Assembly: GCA_037444625.1 (NCBI GenBank)
Contig: JBBIMA010000013.1
Location: forward strand, 14,288-78,287
DNA length: 64,000 nt
Reading direction: 5' to 3'
Source of the DNA: DTHT01 sp037444625
GTDB lineage: Bacteria > Acidobacteriota > Terriglobia > Bryobacterales > Bryobacteraceae
Position 1 is the stretch's first letter. The number at the start of each line of letters is the position of its first letter. This document shows, piece by piece, positions 10,301-17,995 of this stretch. Both the position numbers and the translations under genes were made by a program. Under the pieces are notes generated by a model. It saw nothing but the letters and a program-made list of their open reading frames with translations. It ran no database searches and had not been told where the DNA came from.

Positions 10301-10578
10301 GGCTCGGCTTGAAAGGCCTGATAGCCGCTCTCCTCGATGAGGATCTGGTAAAGGCCGGGCCTCAGGTAGGGGGCGTAATAGCGGCCGGCGGCGTCTGTGA
10401 CCGGGCGGCGGACCACCACGTTGGCGGCCACGTCCGCAATGAAGACCGTGAAGCCCTCCAGCGGCTTGCCCTCGGCGTCGCTGACCACGCCCCACAAGGT
10501 GGCCGTATCCGACTGGGCCCATAACCGCCCCATCCCGACGATCCAGAGCAGCAAAAGTCCCGTCCTTGGCAAAGACAT
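7336..10578 (-). CDS. Oar-like TonB-dependent outer-membrane protein
   Basis: This 1,080-residue outer-membrane protein probably imports or binds large substrates. It begins with a signal peptide ending near RLWAQ, then a carboxypeptidase-regulatory-like beta domain (about residues 28-95, with DAAGRYYAPYLRPGLYQILIE), a plug-like region and a long beta barrel rich in aromatic-ended strands, closing with ITLKLRLEW. The start is ATG at 10578, with GAGG five bases upstream. The architecture matches the Oar/TonB receptors greatly expanded in Acidobacteriota. The barrel is only moderately similar to the protein at 11803. No TonB box can be named with certainty. The leader contains a strong hairpin. 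Confidence 0.85.
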   Translation of the reverse strand: MSLPRTGLLLLWIVGMGRLWAQSDTATLWGVVSDAEGKPLEGFTVFIADVAANVVVRRPVTDAAGRYYAPYLRPGLYQILIEESGYQAFQAEPIRLDPGQSRRFDARMTPGDPSQTVQVKPAEPLIRTYGGQAGVTLDYKTRWLDAPQADRHPTLLPLVVTAPAVQGDRDGLVLSGLSSRQQQSWLSDGIPDDTTNQTLNPLATETVEVVLATPDAAAARPAGFLAVSKRAGERLHGTVFYKHGASRLNARSFFDTQAASYRQREAGGEMGWDLIPDWTWLYGSGMYQLLLYRQNLYADIPSAKMRDGDLSQFLDPAIAPNGKTVAVRDPRSGQPFPRNLIPMNRISSVSLNYVRSYYQLPNVGDANTLAGNYTWLHRFGPDDYNGNWPLARWDQRVTSQHQFYLRWLQNQTASVIPGSVGRPLDATRTLRYRSLLFSDTHAFSSSLVNHLSLARVRARIKQGESEGDVDPPRGDSVVSTVGLQGVNPQGFSAMGFPAVSIAGLTGLSMPHGGGAEDNIARNDGFFALRQSLTWTRGRHSLKGGVDHSRYFWRLGEVPQTVYGAFTFSGAFTGLGYADFLLGYPATSSRQTARVNRRVSQYQTGLYLADSFRLSSRLTLELGARWDYYATPTYDDGYMANWDPQSGKVIVAPGTFTSVSAYYPKTIAVEVGRVVPEPKAVNVRPRLGLAVRLSENAALRASYGEFTENPGYGPQGRLPSTNPYWLKETYTNWVPITVPALAFPRPFPTNPAAVGLPSQSVTALPMKTEEGVLRQANLTVEHAWRGLAWSLSYIGFRGVHMNYTLDVNKPRASSIPFDNSRKPYPQFGSTYVTRTDGRWKYDSLAARVRHRRGPLLLESAFTWADNRSNYANTLDPYNVTNRWTRDAATRRLYSATSAGWSLPVGRGRRLLGKAGPVKNLALGNWSLYALATFATGQYYSPWFTGPDPANAAPGFVTSLPDCVGNPDAGARNKNLWFNPAAFAPPPAGAGRYGTCGMNILEGYPVHVGHVSLAKQIPLGESWRAVFTAQISNLTNTPHFGIPNTNISYPKPGVFTASSVETDASPIRQGPRQITLKLRLEW

Positions 10579-10590
10579 GTGACCTCGCGG

Positions 10591-10619
10591 GCCGGTCCCC
10601 GTCGGAGCGCGGGGCCGGC
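10591..10619 (-). promoter_or_regulatory. Strong hairpin in the leader of the Oar-like gene
   Basis: GCCGG-T-CCCCG at 10591-10601 pairs with CGGGGCCGGC at 10610-10619, giving a ten-pair stem with one bulged base and an eight-base loop. It lies just upstream of the ribosome binding site (10582-10586) of the gene starting at 10578, so it could affect ribosome access. No T-run follows on either side, so it is not a terminator. Confidence 0.4.
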
Positions 10620-10704
10620 CTCGCTTTCGGGCGAGAGCTTCGCGCCCCGCGGTGCAAGGCGGATCCAGGAGTCTGGAACCCCCGAGACCGGGCGTCAATA
10701 AACC

Positions 10705-10710
10705 AATATA
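10705..10710 (-). promoter_or_regulatory. Candidate -10 box for the Oar-like gene
   Basis: TATATT on the minus strand lies in an AT-richer patch of the 239-bp divergent region. It would give a leader of about 120 bases containing the hairpin at 10591-10619. A TTGACG at 10698-10693 on the same strand is an alternative -35 but lacks a good -10. Confidence 0.3.
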
Positions 10711-10768
10711 GCTGTTCGCGCCGCGATCCTGGCCCCCAGAGCGCCCCGGGCCCCTGGGTCACGCCTTG

Positions 10769-10784
10769 CGCCGGTTGACCGGCG
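10769..10784. promoter_or_regulatory. Perfect 7-2-7 palindrome, possible operator
   Basis: CGCCGGTTGACCGGCG is an exact inverted repeat with a two-base centre. It contains TTGACC (10775-10780), which could be a -35 for the gene at 10821, with CATCCT 18 bases later as a weak -10. A repressor binding here would block that promoter. No second copy was spotted by eye. Confidence 0.35.
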
Positions 10785-10820
10785 GCAGGGGAAACTGGCA
10801 TCCTGGGTCTTGCGCCTGTG

Positions 10821-11642
10821 ATGAGGTTTGCTCCCGCCGCGCGAGTGGTGACCGCCGTCTGCCTGGCGCTGCCTCTGGCCGCGCAGCCGGGGGGTGCGAC
10901 GCCCGACCAGCCCGACCAGCAGCCTGCCGGCCCGACGCAACCCGCCCCGGCCGTGGCGGCGAAGTTCGAACGGTTCGCTTTCGGCTTCCGCATCCGCACG
11001 CTGCCGGTGCAACCGCTCAGCGTGATGCGCGACGACAGCCTCATGAGCACCACCTTCGCCGACCGCACAGCCTACGACGTGAACGCGGGCACCAACTCCC
11101 GTTCGCCTTCGGTGGGCGGCGGACCCTCCCTCGAGCTGCGACTGACGCGCCGGGTGCGGCTGACCGGCGAGGCGCTGTTCCACCGCCTGCGCTACGAGCG
11201 AACCTTCGACCGCTATTCGGGCACGGACGATCCGGCCACGGGCAACGACGAGCGGTCGCACCTGAGCATCACCGAGCGCACCAAGGGCAGGCTTTGGGAC
11301 TTCCCCCTGCTGGCGCACTACCGGGGCCTGAGCTCGACCGGGGCGCTCTCGCATGTCTGGCTGGCGGCCGGGGTGGCGGTGCGTTCGATCTCCGAGATCC
11401 GGACCAGCAACGAGATCCGCAACCCGGACGGCAGCGGCTCGAGCGATTATCTGGCGGCGCAACCCTCCCGCCGTAACCTGCTGGGCGCGGTGATCGGCGT
11501 CGGGCTCCGGTTCATTGACGAGTTCAACATCAAGATCACGCCCGAGATACGCTACACGCGCTGGAGCGGCGCCACCTTCGCCGCCGGCACCACGCGTTCG
11601 CCCAAGGGCCAGCTCGAGATCAGCATCGGTTTTACGCGCTGA
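10821..11642 (+). CDS. Small outer-membrane beta-barrel protein, unknown function
   Basis: This 273-residue protein has a signal peptide (hydrophobic to about residue 20, ending ALPLAAQP), a Pro/Gln-rich linker (about residues 24-45) and then alternating beta strands ending in LEISIGFTR, typical of an eight-to-ten-stranded outer-membrane barrel. GTG at 10818 directly precedes the ATG; neither has a strong ribosome site. It lies between two Oar-like proteins, divergent from one and upstream of the other, so it may be part of the same outer-membrane response. It has no recognisable enzyme motif. Confidence 0.7.
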   Translation: MRFAPAARVVTAVCLALPLAAQPGGATPDQPDQQPAGPTQPAPAVAAKFERFAFGFRIRTLPVQPLSVMRDDSLMSTTFADRTAYDVNAGTNSRSPSVGGGPSLELRLTRRVRLTGEALFHRLRYERTFDRYSGTDDPATGNDERSHLSITERTKGRLWDFPLLAHYRGLSSTGALSHVWLAAGVAVRSISEIRTSNEIRNPDGSGSSDYLAAQPSRRNLLGAVIGVGLRFIDEFNIKITPEIRYTRWSGATFAAGTTRSPKGQLEISIGFTR

Positions 11643-11802
11643 GCGGGGCCGGCCGGGCCGCTTGACGTGAGCACCCGGGTTGTTTCATCCTCGATGTACG
11701 GGAGGCCTGTCCCGGGGTTTCTGAGGGCGGCCTCGCTCTGAGTCCCCCCGCCGGGGGAAGGGGTAGCAAGGATTCCGAAGATTCGCTTCAGGAGGTAAAG
11801 TG

Positions 11803-14800
11803 ATGCAGCGCCATCGCAAGATCGCGGCGGCCGTAGTGCGGGCCGTCGCGGCCGTCTTTGTGTTTTCGGCGTGCGTCTTCGCGCAGTCCGACACGGCGCA
11901 GATCTCGGGCTTCGTCAAGGACCCCACCGGTTCGGTGGTGCCCAACGCCAGCGTGACCGTGACCAACGAAGCGACCGGACTGGAGCGCAAGACGGCGACC
12001 AACGAAACCGGCTACTATGTGGTCTCCAACCTGCCGCCCGGCTTCTACACCGTGACGGTGGAAGCCACCGGCTTCAAGAAGTTCGTGCGCACGCAGAACC
12101 GGCTGGAGCCCAACCTGCCCAGGACGGTGGACGTCTCCCTGGAGGTGGGCGCGGTGACGGAAACCGTCGAGGTCACCGCTTCGGTGGCGGCCGTGCAGTC
12201 GGACACCGCCACGGTGGGCCGGCTGGTGGAAAGCACGCAGATCCAGAACATGATGTTGAACGGACGCAACCCGATCTGGCTGGCGATGCTGAAAGCGGGC
12301 GTGCGCAGCGGCTCTTCCCTGGCCAGCTTCAGCTTCGGGTTGACGACCGCGGGCTTGAGCATCAACGGCGGGCGGAGCCAGGACTTCGTCATGAACTTCG
12401 ACGGGGCCGTGGCCGTGCGCACGCGCGCCAACGGCACCTCGATCGGGGTGGCCGACGTGGACACCGTGCAGGAGATCCAGATCCTGACCGCCAACTACAA
12501 CGCCGAGTACGGGCGCTCGGCCGGCGGCCAGATCCGCCTGGTGACCAAGAGCGGCACGCGCGATTTCCACGGCAGCCTCTATGAGTACTTCCGCAACCGC
12601 GAGCTGGACGCCAACACCTGGGCCTTGAATCGCGCCGGCTCGCCCCGCCCGGCCAACAAGTACAACCAGTTCGGCTACATCTTGAGCGGACCGGTCTTCA
12701 TTCCCCAGAAGTGGAACACCGACCGCTCCAAGCTGTTCTTCCTTTGGAGCCAGGAATGGGTGAAGTTCCGCCAGGAGTCCACCTCCATCATCACCGTGCC
12801 GTCGCTGGCCATGCGCCAGGGCAATTTCTCCGAGTTGCTCAGCCCGAATCCCTTCTTCACCGGCACGCGGGTGATTTACGACCCGGACACCGGCCAGCCC
12901 TTCCCCAACAACATCATCCCGGCCAGCCGGCTGAGCCCGAACGGGCTGGGATTCCTGCGCTCCTATCCGGAACCCACCCCGGGCTTCCTGCAAGGGCGCA
13001 ATAACTTTATTCAGACCCGTCCCAATCCCCAGAATCAACGCAAGGACACCATCTCCATTGACTTCATCCCCAGCGAGAAGCATACCTTCCGCTTCCGCCA
13101 CCAGAACTATAGCTACACCGCGGTGGACGCCTTCCGCAGCGGCACCGACCGGGCGGTCACCGACTGGAACCGGCCCAACAAGACCGCCTCGCTCAACCAC
13201 ATCTGGACCATTTCGCCCACCATGGTGAACGAGTTCCTGGCCACGGCCAGCGTGGACCGCGTTTTCATCGGGGTCTACCGCCCCGGCGAGCGTTACGCGC
13301 GTTCCAAGTACGGGATCAACTATCCCTACATCTTCCCCGAACGTAAGGAGATCTACGACAAGATCCCCACCATTGCCATCGCCAACTTCGCCACCGTGGA
13401 CGGCGGCCCGTATCCTTCCCAGTCTACCGGGCCGATTTACGTCTTCTCCAACAACCTGACTAAGATTTACGGCAACCACACCTTCAAGTGGGGCGTCTCT
13501 TACGAGCGCAGCGGGCAGAACGATTTCGACCAGATCAACGTCTCGGGCGTGCCCGGCGGCACCAACAATCAGAACGGGCGCTTCGTCTTCACCGACGCCC
13601 GCGCGGGCGCTCCCAGCACCCGGCTGGCCATCGCCAACGCCGCGATGGGCCTGTTCGACACCTACGCCGAGATCGGCCAGCGCGCTTTCACGCCCTACCG
13701 GGCGAACATGTTCGAGTGGTTCGCGCAGGATTCCTGGAAGGCGACCCCCAAGTTGCGCCTGGAGCTGGGCGTGCGCCACACTTACATGACCCCCTATTAC
13801 TTCAGCTTGTGGGGTAATATCGTGGTCTTCGATCCCCGGCGCTACAACCCCGCCCAGGCGGCCGTCCAGGACCCGGCCAGCGGCTACATCCTGAGCGGCG
13901 ATCCCTATAACGGCATCGTCATTCCGGGCAAGGCATGGCCGGAGGCCGCCAAGGGTCGCATAGCGCTAGCCGACGACCGCAGCTTCGACCGCCTGTTCTC
14001 CGGCGGGCCCAACTACTGGGGCGAGCGCCAGTGGCTGAACTTCCAGCCGCGCGTCGGCCTGGCTTACTCGATCACCGGCAAGGACGCCGTCCGCGCCGGC
14101 TTCGGCCGCTTCATGGCCCGGCCCGGCGTCAGCGACAACATTTTCCTGGGCGGCAACCCGCCGCTTCAGCCCATGGTCTCGATCGCCAACGGGCAGGCGG
14201 ACAACCCGGCGGGCGGCAGGCCTTCGCGCTTCCCGTTGTTCTTCATGACGACCGATCCGGTCTTCAAGATCCCGGGCGCCTACACCTGGAACTTCACTTA
14301 CGAACGCGAGGTGGGCTTCGACACGCTGGTTTCGGTGGCCTATGTGGGGCGCACGGGCGTGCATCTGGAGCGCGAGCGGAATCTGAACGCGCTTCCTTTG
14401 GGCACCCTGTTCAAACCGGAGAACAAGGGCATCAACACCAACGTGCTGCGGCCTTACAAGGGCTTCGCCCAGATCGCGCTGGGCGAGATGGCGGCGCGCA
14501 GCGAGTACAACGGCTTCCAGCTCGAGGTCAACCGCCGCTTCACGCGCGGCCTGAGTTACGGGCTGTCCTACACGTACTCCAAGAGCGTGGACAACGCCTC
14601 CGGCCGGCGCGATCGCATCAACAACCCCTGGGACGACCGCAACTTCTGGGGCCCCTCCAGCTTCGACACGCGCCACGTGGCGGTGGTCAACTTCATCTAC
14701 CAGTTGCCGCTGCTGCGCGGCCGTAACGACATCCTGGAGAAGACCCTGGGCGGCTGGCAGCTTAACGGCATCGCCCAGTTCCAGACCGGCGCCCCCTTCA

Positions 14801-15237
14801 GCGTCGCCACCTCGGACGACTTCGCCGGCATCGGCGCGGTCGGCGAGGGCCAGGCCTGGGACATGCTGGGCGACTGGAAGCTGCCCCGCAGCGAACGCAA
14901 GTTCTCCCAGGGCGCCGCGGATCAGAACTTCTGGTTCCGCACCAAGCTGCCCGACGGCTCCCCGCTGTTCGTGCCTCCTGCCCAGGGCACGTTCTCCAAG
15001 AGCCAGACCCGGAACATGCTTTACAACGTCGGCTTCCAGAACTGGAATCTGGCGGTCTTCAAGGATTTCCGCATCCGGGAAGGCCACACCCTCCAGTTCC
15101 GGAGCGAGTTCTTCAACTTCCCGAACCATCCCAACTGGGGCGGCGTGGATTCCAATCCGCGCAGCGGCACCTTCGGCAAGGTGACCAGCAAGGGCGGCAA
15201 CCGCAACGTCCAGCTCGCCCTGCGCTACAACTTCTGA
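11803..15237 (+). CDS. Oar-like TonB-dependent outer-membrane protein
   Basis: This 1,144-residue protein has a signal peptide (ending near ACVFAQ), a carboxypeptidase-regulatory-like domain (about residues 29-110, with ATNETGYYVVSNLPPGFYTV), a plug domain with NGGRSQDFVMNFDG and QILTANYNAEYGRSAGGQI, and a C-terminal barrel ending in NVQLALRYNF. The ATG at 11803 has a full GGAGGT six bases upstream; the GTG at 11800 would be too close. These proteins are the commonest outer-membrane family in Solibacter-type Acidobacteriota and are thought to take up oligosaccharides or peptides with TonB energy. A strong terminator follows directly. Confidence 0.9.
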   Translation: MQRHRKIAAAVVRAVAAVFVFSACVFAQSDTAQISGFVKDPTGSVVPNASVTVTNEATGLERKTATNETGYYVVSNLPPGFYTVTVEATGFKKFVRTQNRLEPNLPRTVDVSLEVGAVTETVEVTASVAAVQSDTATVGRLVESTQIQNMMLNGRNPIWLAMLKAGVRSGSSLASFSFGLTTAGLSINGGRSQDFVMNFDGAVAVRTRANGTSIGVADVDTVQEIQILTANYNAEYGRSAGGQIRLVTKSGTRDFHGSLYEYFRNRELDANTWALNRAGSPRPANKYNQFGYILSGPVFIPQKWNTDRSKLFFLWSQEWVKFRQESTSIITVPSLAMRQGNFSELLSPNPFFTGTRVIYDPDTGQPFPNNIIPASRLSPNGLGFLRSYPEPTPGFLQGRNNFIQTRPNPQNQRKDTISIDFIPSEKHTFRFRHQNYSYTAVDAFRSGTDRAVTDWNRPNKTASLNHIWTISPTMVNEFLATASVDRVFIGVYRPGERYARSKYGINYPYIFPERKEIYDKIPTIAIANFATVDGGPYPSQSTGPIYVFSNNLTKIYGNHTFKWGVSYERSGQNDFDQINVSGVPGGTNNQNGRFVFTDARAGAPSTRLAIANAAMGLFDTYAEIGQRAFTPYRANMFEWFAQDSWKATPKLRLELGVRHTYMTPYYFSLWGNIVVFDPRRYNPAQAAVQDPASGYILSGDPYNGIVIPGKAWPEAAKGRIALADDRSFDRLFSGGPNYWGERQWLNFQPRVGLAYSITGKDAVRAGFGRFMARPGVSDNIFLGGNPPLQPMVSIANGQADNPAGGRPSRFPLFFMTTDPVFKIPGAYTWNFTYEREVGFDTLVSVAYVGRTGVHLERERNLNALPLGTLFKPENKGINTNVLRPYKGFAQIALGEMAARSEYNGFQLEVNRRFTRGLSYGLSYTYSKSVDNASGRRDRINNPWDDRNFWGPSSFDTRHVAVVNFIYQLPLLRGRNDILEKTLGGWQLNGIAQFQTGAPFSVATSDDFAGIGAVGEGQAWDMLGDWKLPRSERKFSQGAADQNFWFRTKLPDGSPLFVPPAQGTFSKSQTRNMLYNVGFQNWNLAVFKDFRIREGHTLQFRSEFFNFPNHPNWGGVDSNPRSGTFGKVTSKGGNRNVQLALRYNF

Positions 15238-15253
15238 GCCCCTGAACGCAACC

Positions 15254-15285
15254 GCCCGCCCGCCTGCCCGGCGGGCGGGCTTTTT
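15254..15285 (+). terminator. Rho-independent terminator after the Oar-like gene
   Basis: GCCCGCCCGC at 15254-15263 pairs perfectly with GCGGGCGGGC at 15271-15280 across a seven-base loop, followed by TTTTT. It lies 17 bases after the stop at 15237 and ends transcription toward the convergent enolase gene. The minus-strand side has no T-run. Confidence 0.92.
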
Positions 15286-15288
15286 GTT

Positions 15289-16611
15289 TCAGTAGGGCCA
15301 GGCGCTGTCGTCGGCCCGCCGGATGGTGGGCCGGTGCCGCGCCAGATAGGGATACTCGGCGGCCGCTTTCTGGTTGACTTCGATGCCCAGGCCGGGCCCG
15401 TCCTCGATGTCCACGTACCCTTCGCGAAACACCGGCGCGGTCGAGAAGACCTCGCGGGCAGGCTCCGACCAGTTCGTGGCGCACTCCTGGATGCCGAAGT
15501 TCGGCGTCGAGAGACTGACATGGCAGTTCGCCATGTGAGCCACCGGGGAGATGTTGCTGGGACCGTGCCAGGCGGTCAGGATCCCGTAAGGCTCGGCGAT
15601 GGCGGCGATCTTCCTCCCGGTGGTGATCCCTCCGCAATGGCAAAGGTCGTGCCGCACGTAGTCAATCAAGTGCTCGGTGATCAGGAACAAGCCGTCCCAC
15701 TGGCCGGTCCAGATCTCTCCCATCGCCAGGGGCGTGGCGGCCTGCCGCCGGATCAGGCGGAAGGTGTCGGCGTGCTCGGGACGCAGGGGATCCTCCAGGA
15801 AGAACAGATTGTAGGGTTCCAGGGCCTTGGCCAGCCAGAGCGCCTGGCTGGGCGCGATGCGCTCGTGCACGTCGTGGAGCAACTCGATCTCCTCGCCCAG
15901 CGTCTTGCGCAGGTGCTCGAAGAGCTTGGGCAGGGTACGCACGTAAGGCCCCGGCTCCCAGGTCTCCAAGGGAGGCACGCCCGCCTGATGAGCCTTCTCC
16001 GTCGCGGCCCGCTGGCGTTCCGAGGGTGGAACCGCGTAGCCGGACTCCAGCCCGGGCGCGGCCACCTGTACCTTGAGAACCTTGTAACCCCGTTCGATCA
16101 TGCGCCGGGCGCCCTCCTCCACCTGCCGGAAGTCGCGCCCGCCCACGCTGGTGTAAGTCAACAGCCGCGCTCGCGTCCGCCCGCCGAGTAACTCGTACAC
16201 CGGCAGGCCGGCCACCTTCCCCTTGATGTCCCAGAGCGCCATGTCTATGCCGCTCAGGGCCGACATATGCACCGAACCGGAGCGATAGTAAGGCAGCAGA
16301 AACAGCGTCTGCCAGATGTCCTCCAGGCGCATCGGGTCGCGCCCGAGCAGGGCGGGCCGCAGGTGCTCTTCCAGGAACCGGGCCACGGCCAGCTCGCTGC
16401 CCGAGCAGGTGGCGTCGCCCCAGCCGTAGAGGCCCGGCTGGGAGGTTAGGACCTTCACGAGCACGTAGTTGCCCAGCGGCGCCCGGTTGGGGTTGGTGAG
16501 GACCACCTCCAGGCCGGTGATCTTGAGGTTGCGGGGCGCCCGAACGGCGGCCGAGGGCGCGGCCGGCAGCGGAACGCCCGCCAGAGCGGCCAGGAAATCA
16601 CGCCGTCGCAT
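15289..16611 (-). CDS. Tat-signal enolase-superfamily protein, mannonate-dehydratase-like (RspA/ManD group)
   Basis: This 440-residue protein begins with a twin-arginine-like leader (RRRDFLAALAG). It resembles RspA/D-mannonate dehydratases in its capping domain (GDATCSGSELAVARFLEEHL, DMALWDIKGK) and barrel. Metal ligands are visible at Asp247 (LLHDVHER), Glu273 (FFLEDP) and Glu299 (AMGEIW), with His249 and His349. Two catalytic-type residues of the group differ: the Tyr-x-His pair is Tyr153-Thr-Ser155, and the aspartate after His349 is Asn353. The reaction may therefore differ from mannonate dehydration. It follows the second enolase gene by 3 bp and is probably co-transcribed with it. Confidence 0.85.
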   Translation of the reverse strand: MRRRDFLAALAGVPLPAAPSAAVRAPRNLKITGLEVVLTNPNRAPLGNYVLVKVLTSQPGLYGWGDATCSGSELAVARFLEEHLRPALLGRDPMRLEDIWQTLFLLPYYRSGSVHMSALSGIDMALWDIKGKVAGLPVYELLGGRTRARLLTYTSVGGRDFRQVEEGARRMIERGYKVLKVQVAAPGLESGYAVPPSERQRAATEKAHQAGVPPLETWEPGPYVRTLPKLFEHLRKTLGEEIELLHDVHERIAPSQALWLAKALEPYNLFFLEDPLRPEHADTFRLIRRQAATPLAMGEIWTGQWDGLFLITEHLIDYVRHDLCHCGGITTGRKIAAIAEPYGILTAWHGPSNISPVAHMANCHVSLSTPNFGIQECATNWSEPAREVFSTAPVFREGYVDIEDGPGLGIEVNQKAAAEYPYLARHRPTIRRADDSAWPY

Positions 16612-16614
16612 GGC

Positions 16615-17970
16615 TCAACTCCACAGTCGGTCCCAGGAGCGCTCCTTGTCCCACTCGGGCGTGGGTTCGAAGTACCCCGGCTCGGCCAGATGTTTCTTCA
16701 CCGCCTCTTCGTTGAGCGTGATACCCAAACCGGGCGTCTCCGGCACCTTGATGAAACCGCGATTGACGATCGGCTTCTCGATCCCCTCGACCAGGTCCTC
16801 CCACCAGGGCACGTCGGCCGAGTGAAACTCCAGCACCAGGAAGTTCTCGGTGGCCGCCGCGCAGTGCACGTTGGCCAGACAGGAAACCGGAGTGCCCGCG
16901 AAGTGCATCGCCATGGCCACGCCGTATTCCTGGGCCGCGTCGCCGATCTTCTTGGTCTCCAGAATCCCGCCCGCGGTGGCCAGATCGGGATGGATGATGT
17001 CCACCGCGTGGCGCCGGCACAGCTCGATGAACGGCTCTTTCAGGTAGATGTCCTCTCCGGTCAGGATAGGAACATTGACCGCGTCGGCGATCTGTTTGAG
17101 CAACTCGGTGTACTGCCAGGGAATCATGTCCTCCAGCCAGGCCATGTTGTATTTCTCCAGGGCGCGTCCCAGGCGGATGCAGGAATTCACGCCCAGGTGG
17201 CCGAAGTGGTCGGCCGCCAGCGGGACCTCCATGCCGATCGTCTCGCGGATGGCGCCCACGTATTCGGCCATCAGGGCGACGCCCTTGTCGCTCAATTCCA
17301 TGCCCGTGAACATGTGCTGGGTGAGGAAGAAGTCCCGCTGCGTGGTTCCCAGGGGTCTGCTCAGCGCGCCGGGAACCTTTTCGACCAGATCCACGCCCAG
17401 GTCCATCTTCAGCCAGGTGAAGCCGGCCTCGAGGCGCTTCCTCATGCGCTCGGCGTAGATCTTGGGGTCGTGCGATTCCGGCGTGTCGGCGTACAGCCGG
17501 ATCCGGTCCCGGAATTTGCCTCCCAGCATCTGATAGACGGGCACCCCGTAGGCCTTGCCGGCCAGGTCCCAGAGCGCCATCTCGACGCCCGAGACCCCTC
17601 CGCCCTGGCGGGCGTGAAAGCCGAATTGCTTGATCTTGCGAAAAATCTTGTCTATGTTGCAGGGATTTTCCCCCAGCAGCCGGCTTTTCAACATCAAGGC
17701 ATAGCTCTTGCTGGCCCCGTCGCGCACCTCGCCCAGCCCGTAAATGCCTTGATTGGTGTCAATACGCACGATGGGACAGCGCATGGGAGCCCGTCCCACC
17801 ACCGCCACCCTGAGGTCGGTGATTTTCAACTGGGAAGGCTTGGAGGCGGTACGAGTGTGCTGGAGCAACGACTCCAGCGTCTCCCCGTTCCACAAGCCGC
17901 CCGCGCACCCCGCCATGCCGGCCAGGAATCCCCGCCGGCCGACCCCGTTGTCGTCCAGGTTACGTCCCAT
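16615..17970 (-). CDS. Tat-signal enolase-superfamily (MR/MLE) protein
   Basis: This 451-residue enolase-superfamily member has a twin-arginine motif GRRGFLAGMAG at residues 11-21, then the capping domain and a TIM barrel. Probable metal ligands are Asp254 (AADHFGHLG), Glu280 (WLEDMIPW) and Glu306 (LTGEDIY), with candidate bases Lys188 and His356 (AMHFAGTP). Members act on sugar acids by abstracting the proton next to a carboxylate. It belongs to a different subgroup from its neighbour at 15289. A GGAGG ribosome site lies six bases before the ATG. It sits 25 bp after the M14 gene, so the three minus-strand genes probably form one operon. Confidence 0.87.
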   Translation of the reverse strand: MGRNLDDNGVGRRGFLAGMAGCAGGLWNGETLESLLQHTRTASKPSQLKITDLRVAVVGRAPMRCPIVRIDTNQGIYGLGEVRDGASKSYALMLKSRLLGENPCNIDKIFRKIKQFGFHARQGGGVSGVEMALWDLAGKAYGVPVYQMLGGKFRDRIRLYADTPESHDPKIYAERMRKRLEAGFTWLKMDLGVDLVEKVPGALSRPLGTTQRDFFLTQHMFTGMELSDKGVALMAEYVGAIRETIGMEVPLAADHFGHLGVNSCIRLGRALEKYNMAWLEDMIPWQYTELLKQIADAVNVPILTGEDIYLKEPFIELCRRHAVDIIHPDLATAGGILETKKIGDAAQEYGVAMAMHFAGTPVSCLANVHCAAATENFLVLEFHSADVPWWEDLVEGIEKPIVNRGFIKVPETPGLGITLNEEAVKKHLAEPGYFEPTPEWDKERSWDRLWS

Positions 17971-17995
17971 GGAATCCTCCCTGACTGTTGACGGC

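Noticed and set aside
8032..10524. An 830-codon plus-strand frame under the Oar-like gene
   Set aside because: It mirrors a well-supported outer-membrane protein and has no start signal or domain.
11662..11698. TTGACG-based promoter for the second Oar-like gene
   Set aside because: TTGACG at 11662 is good, but no acceptable -10 lies 16-19 bases away.
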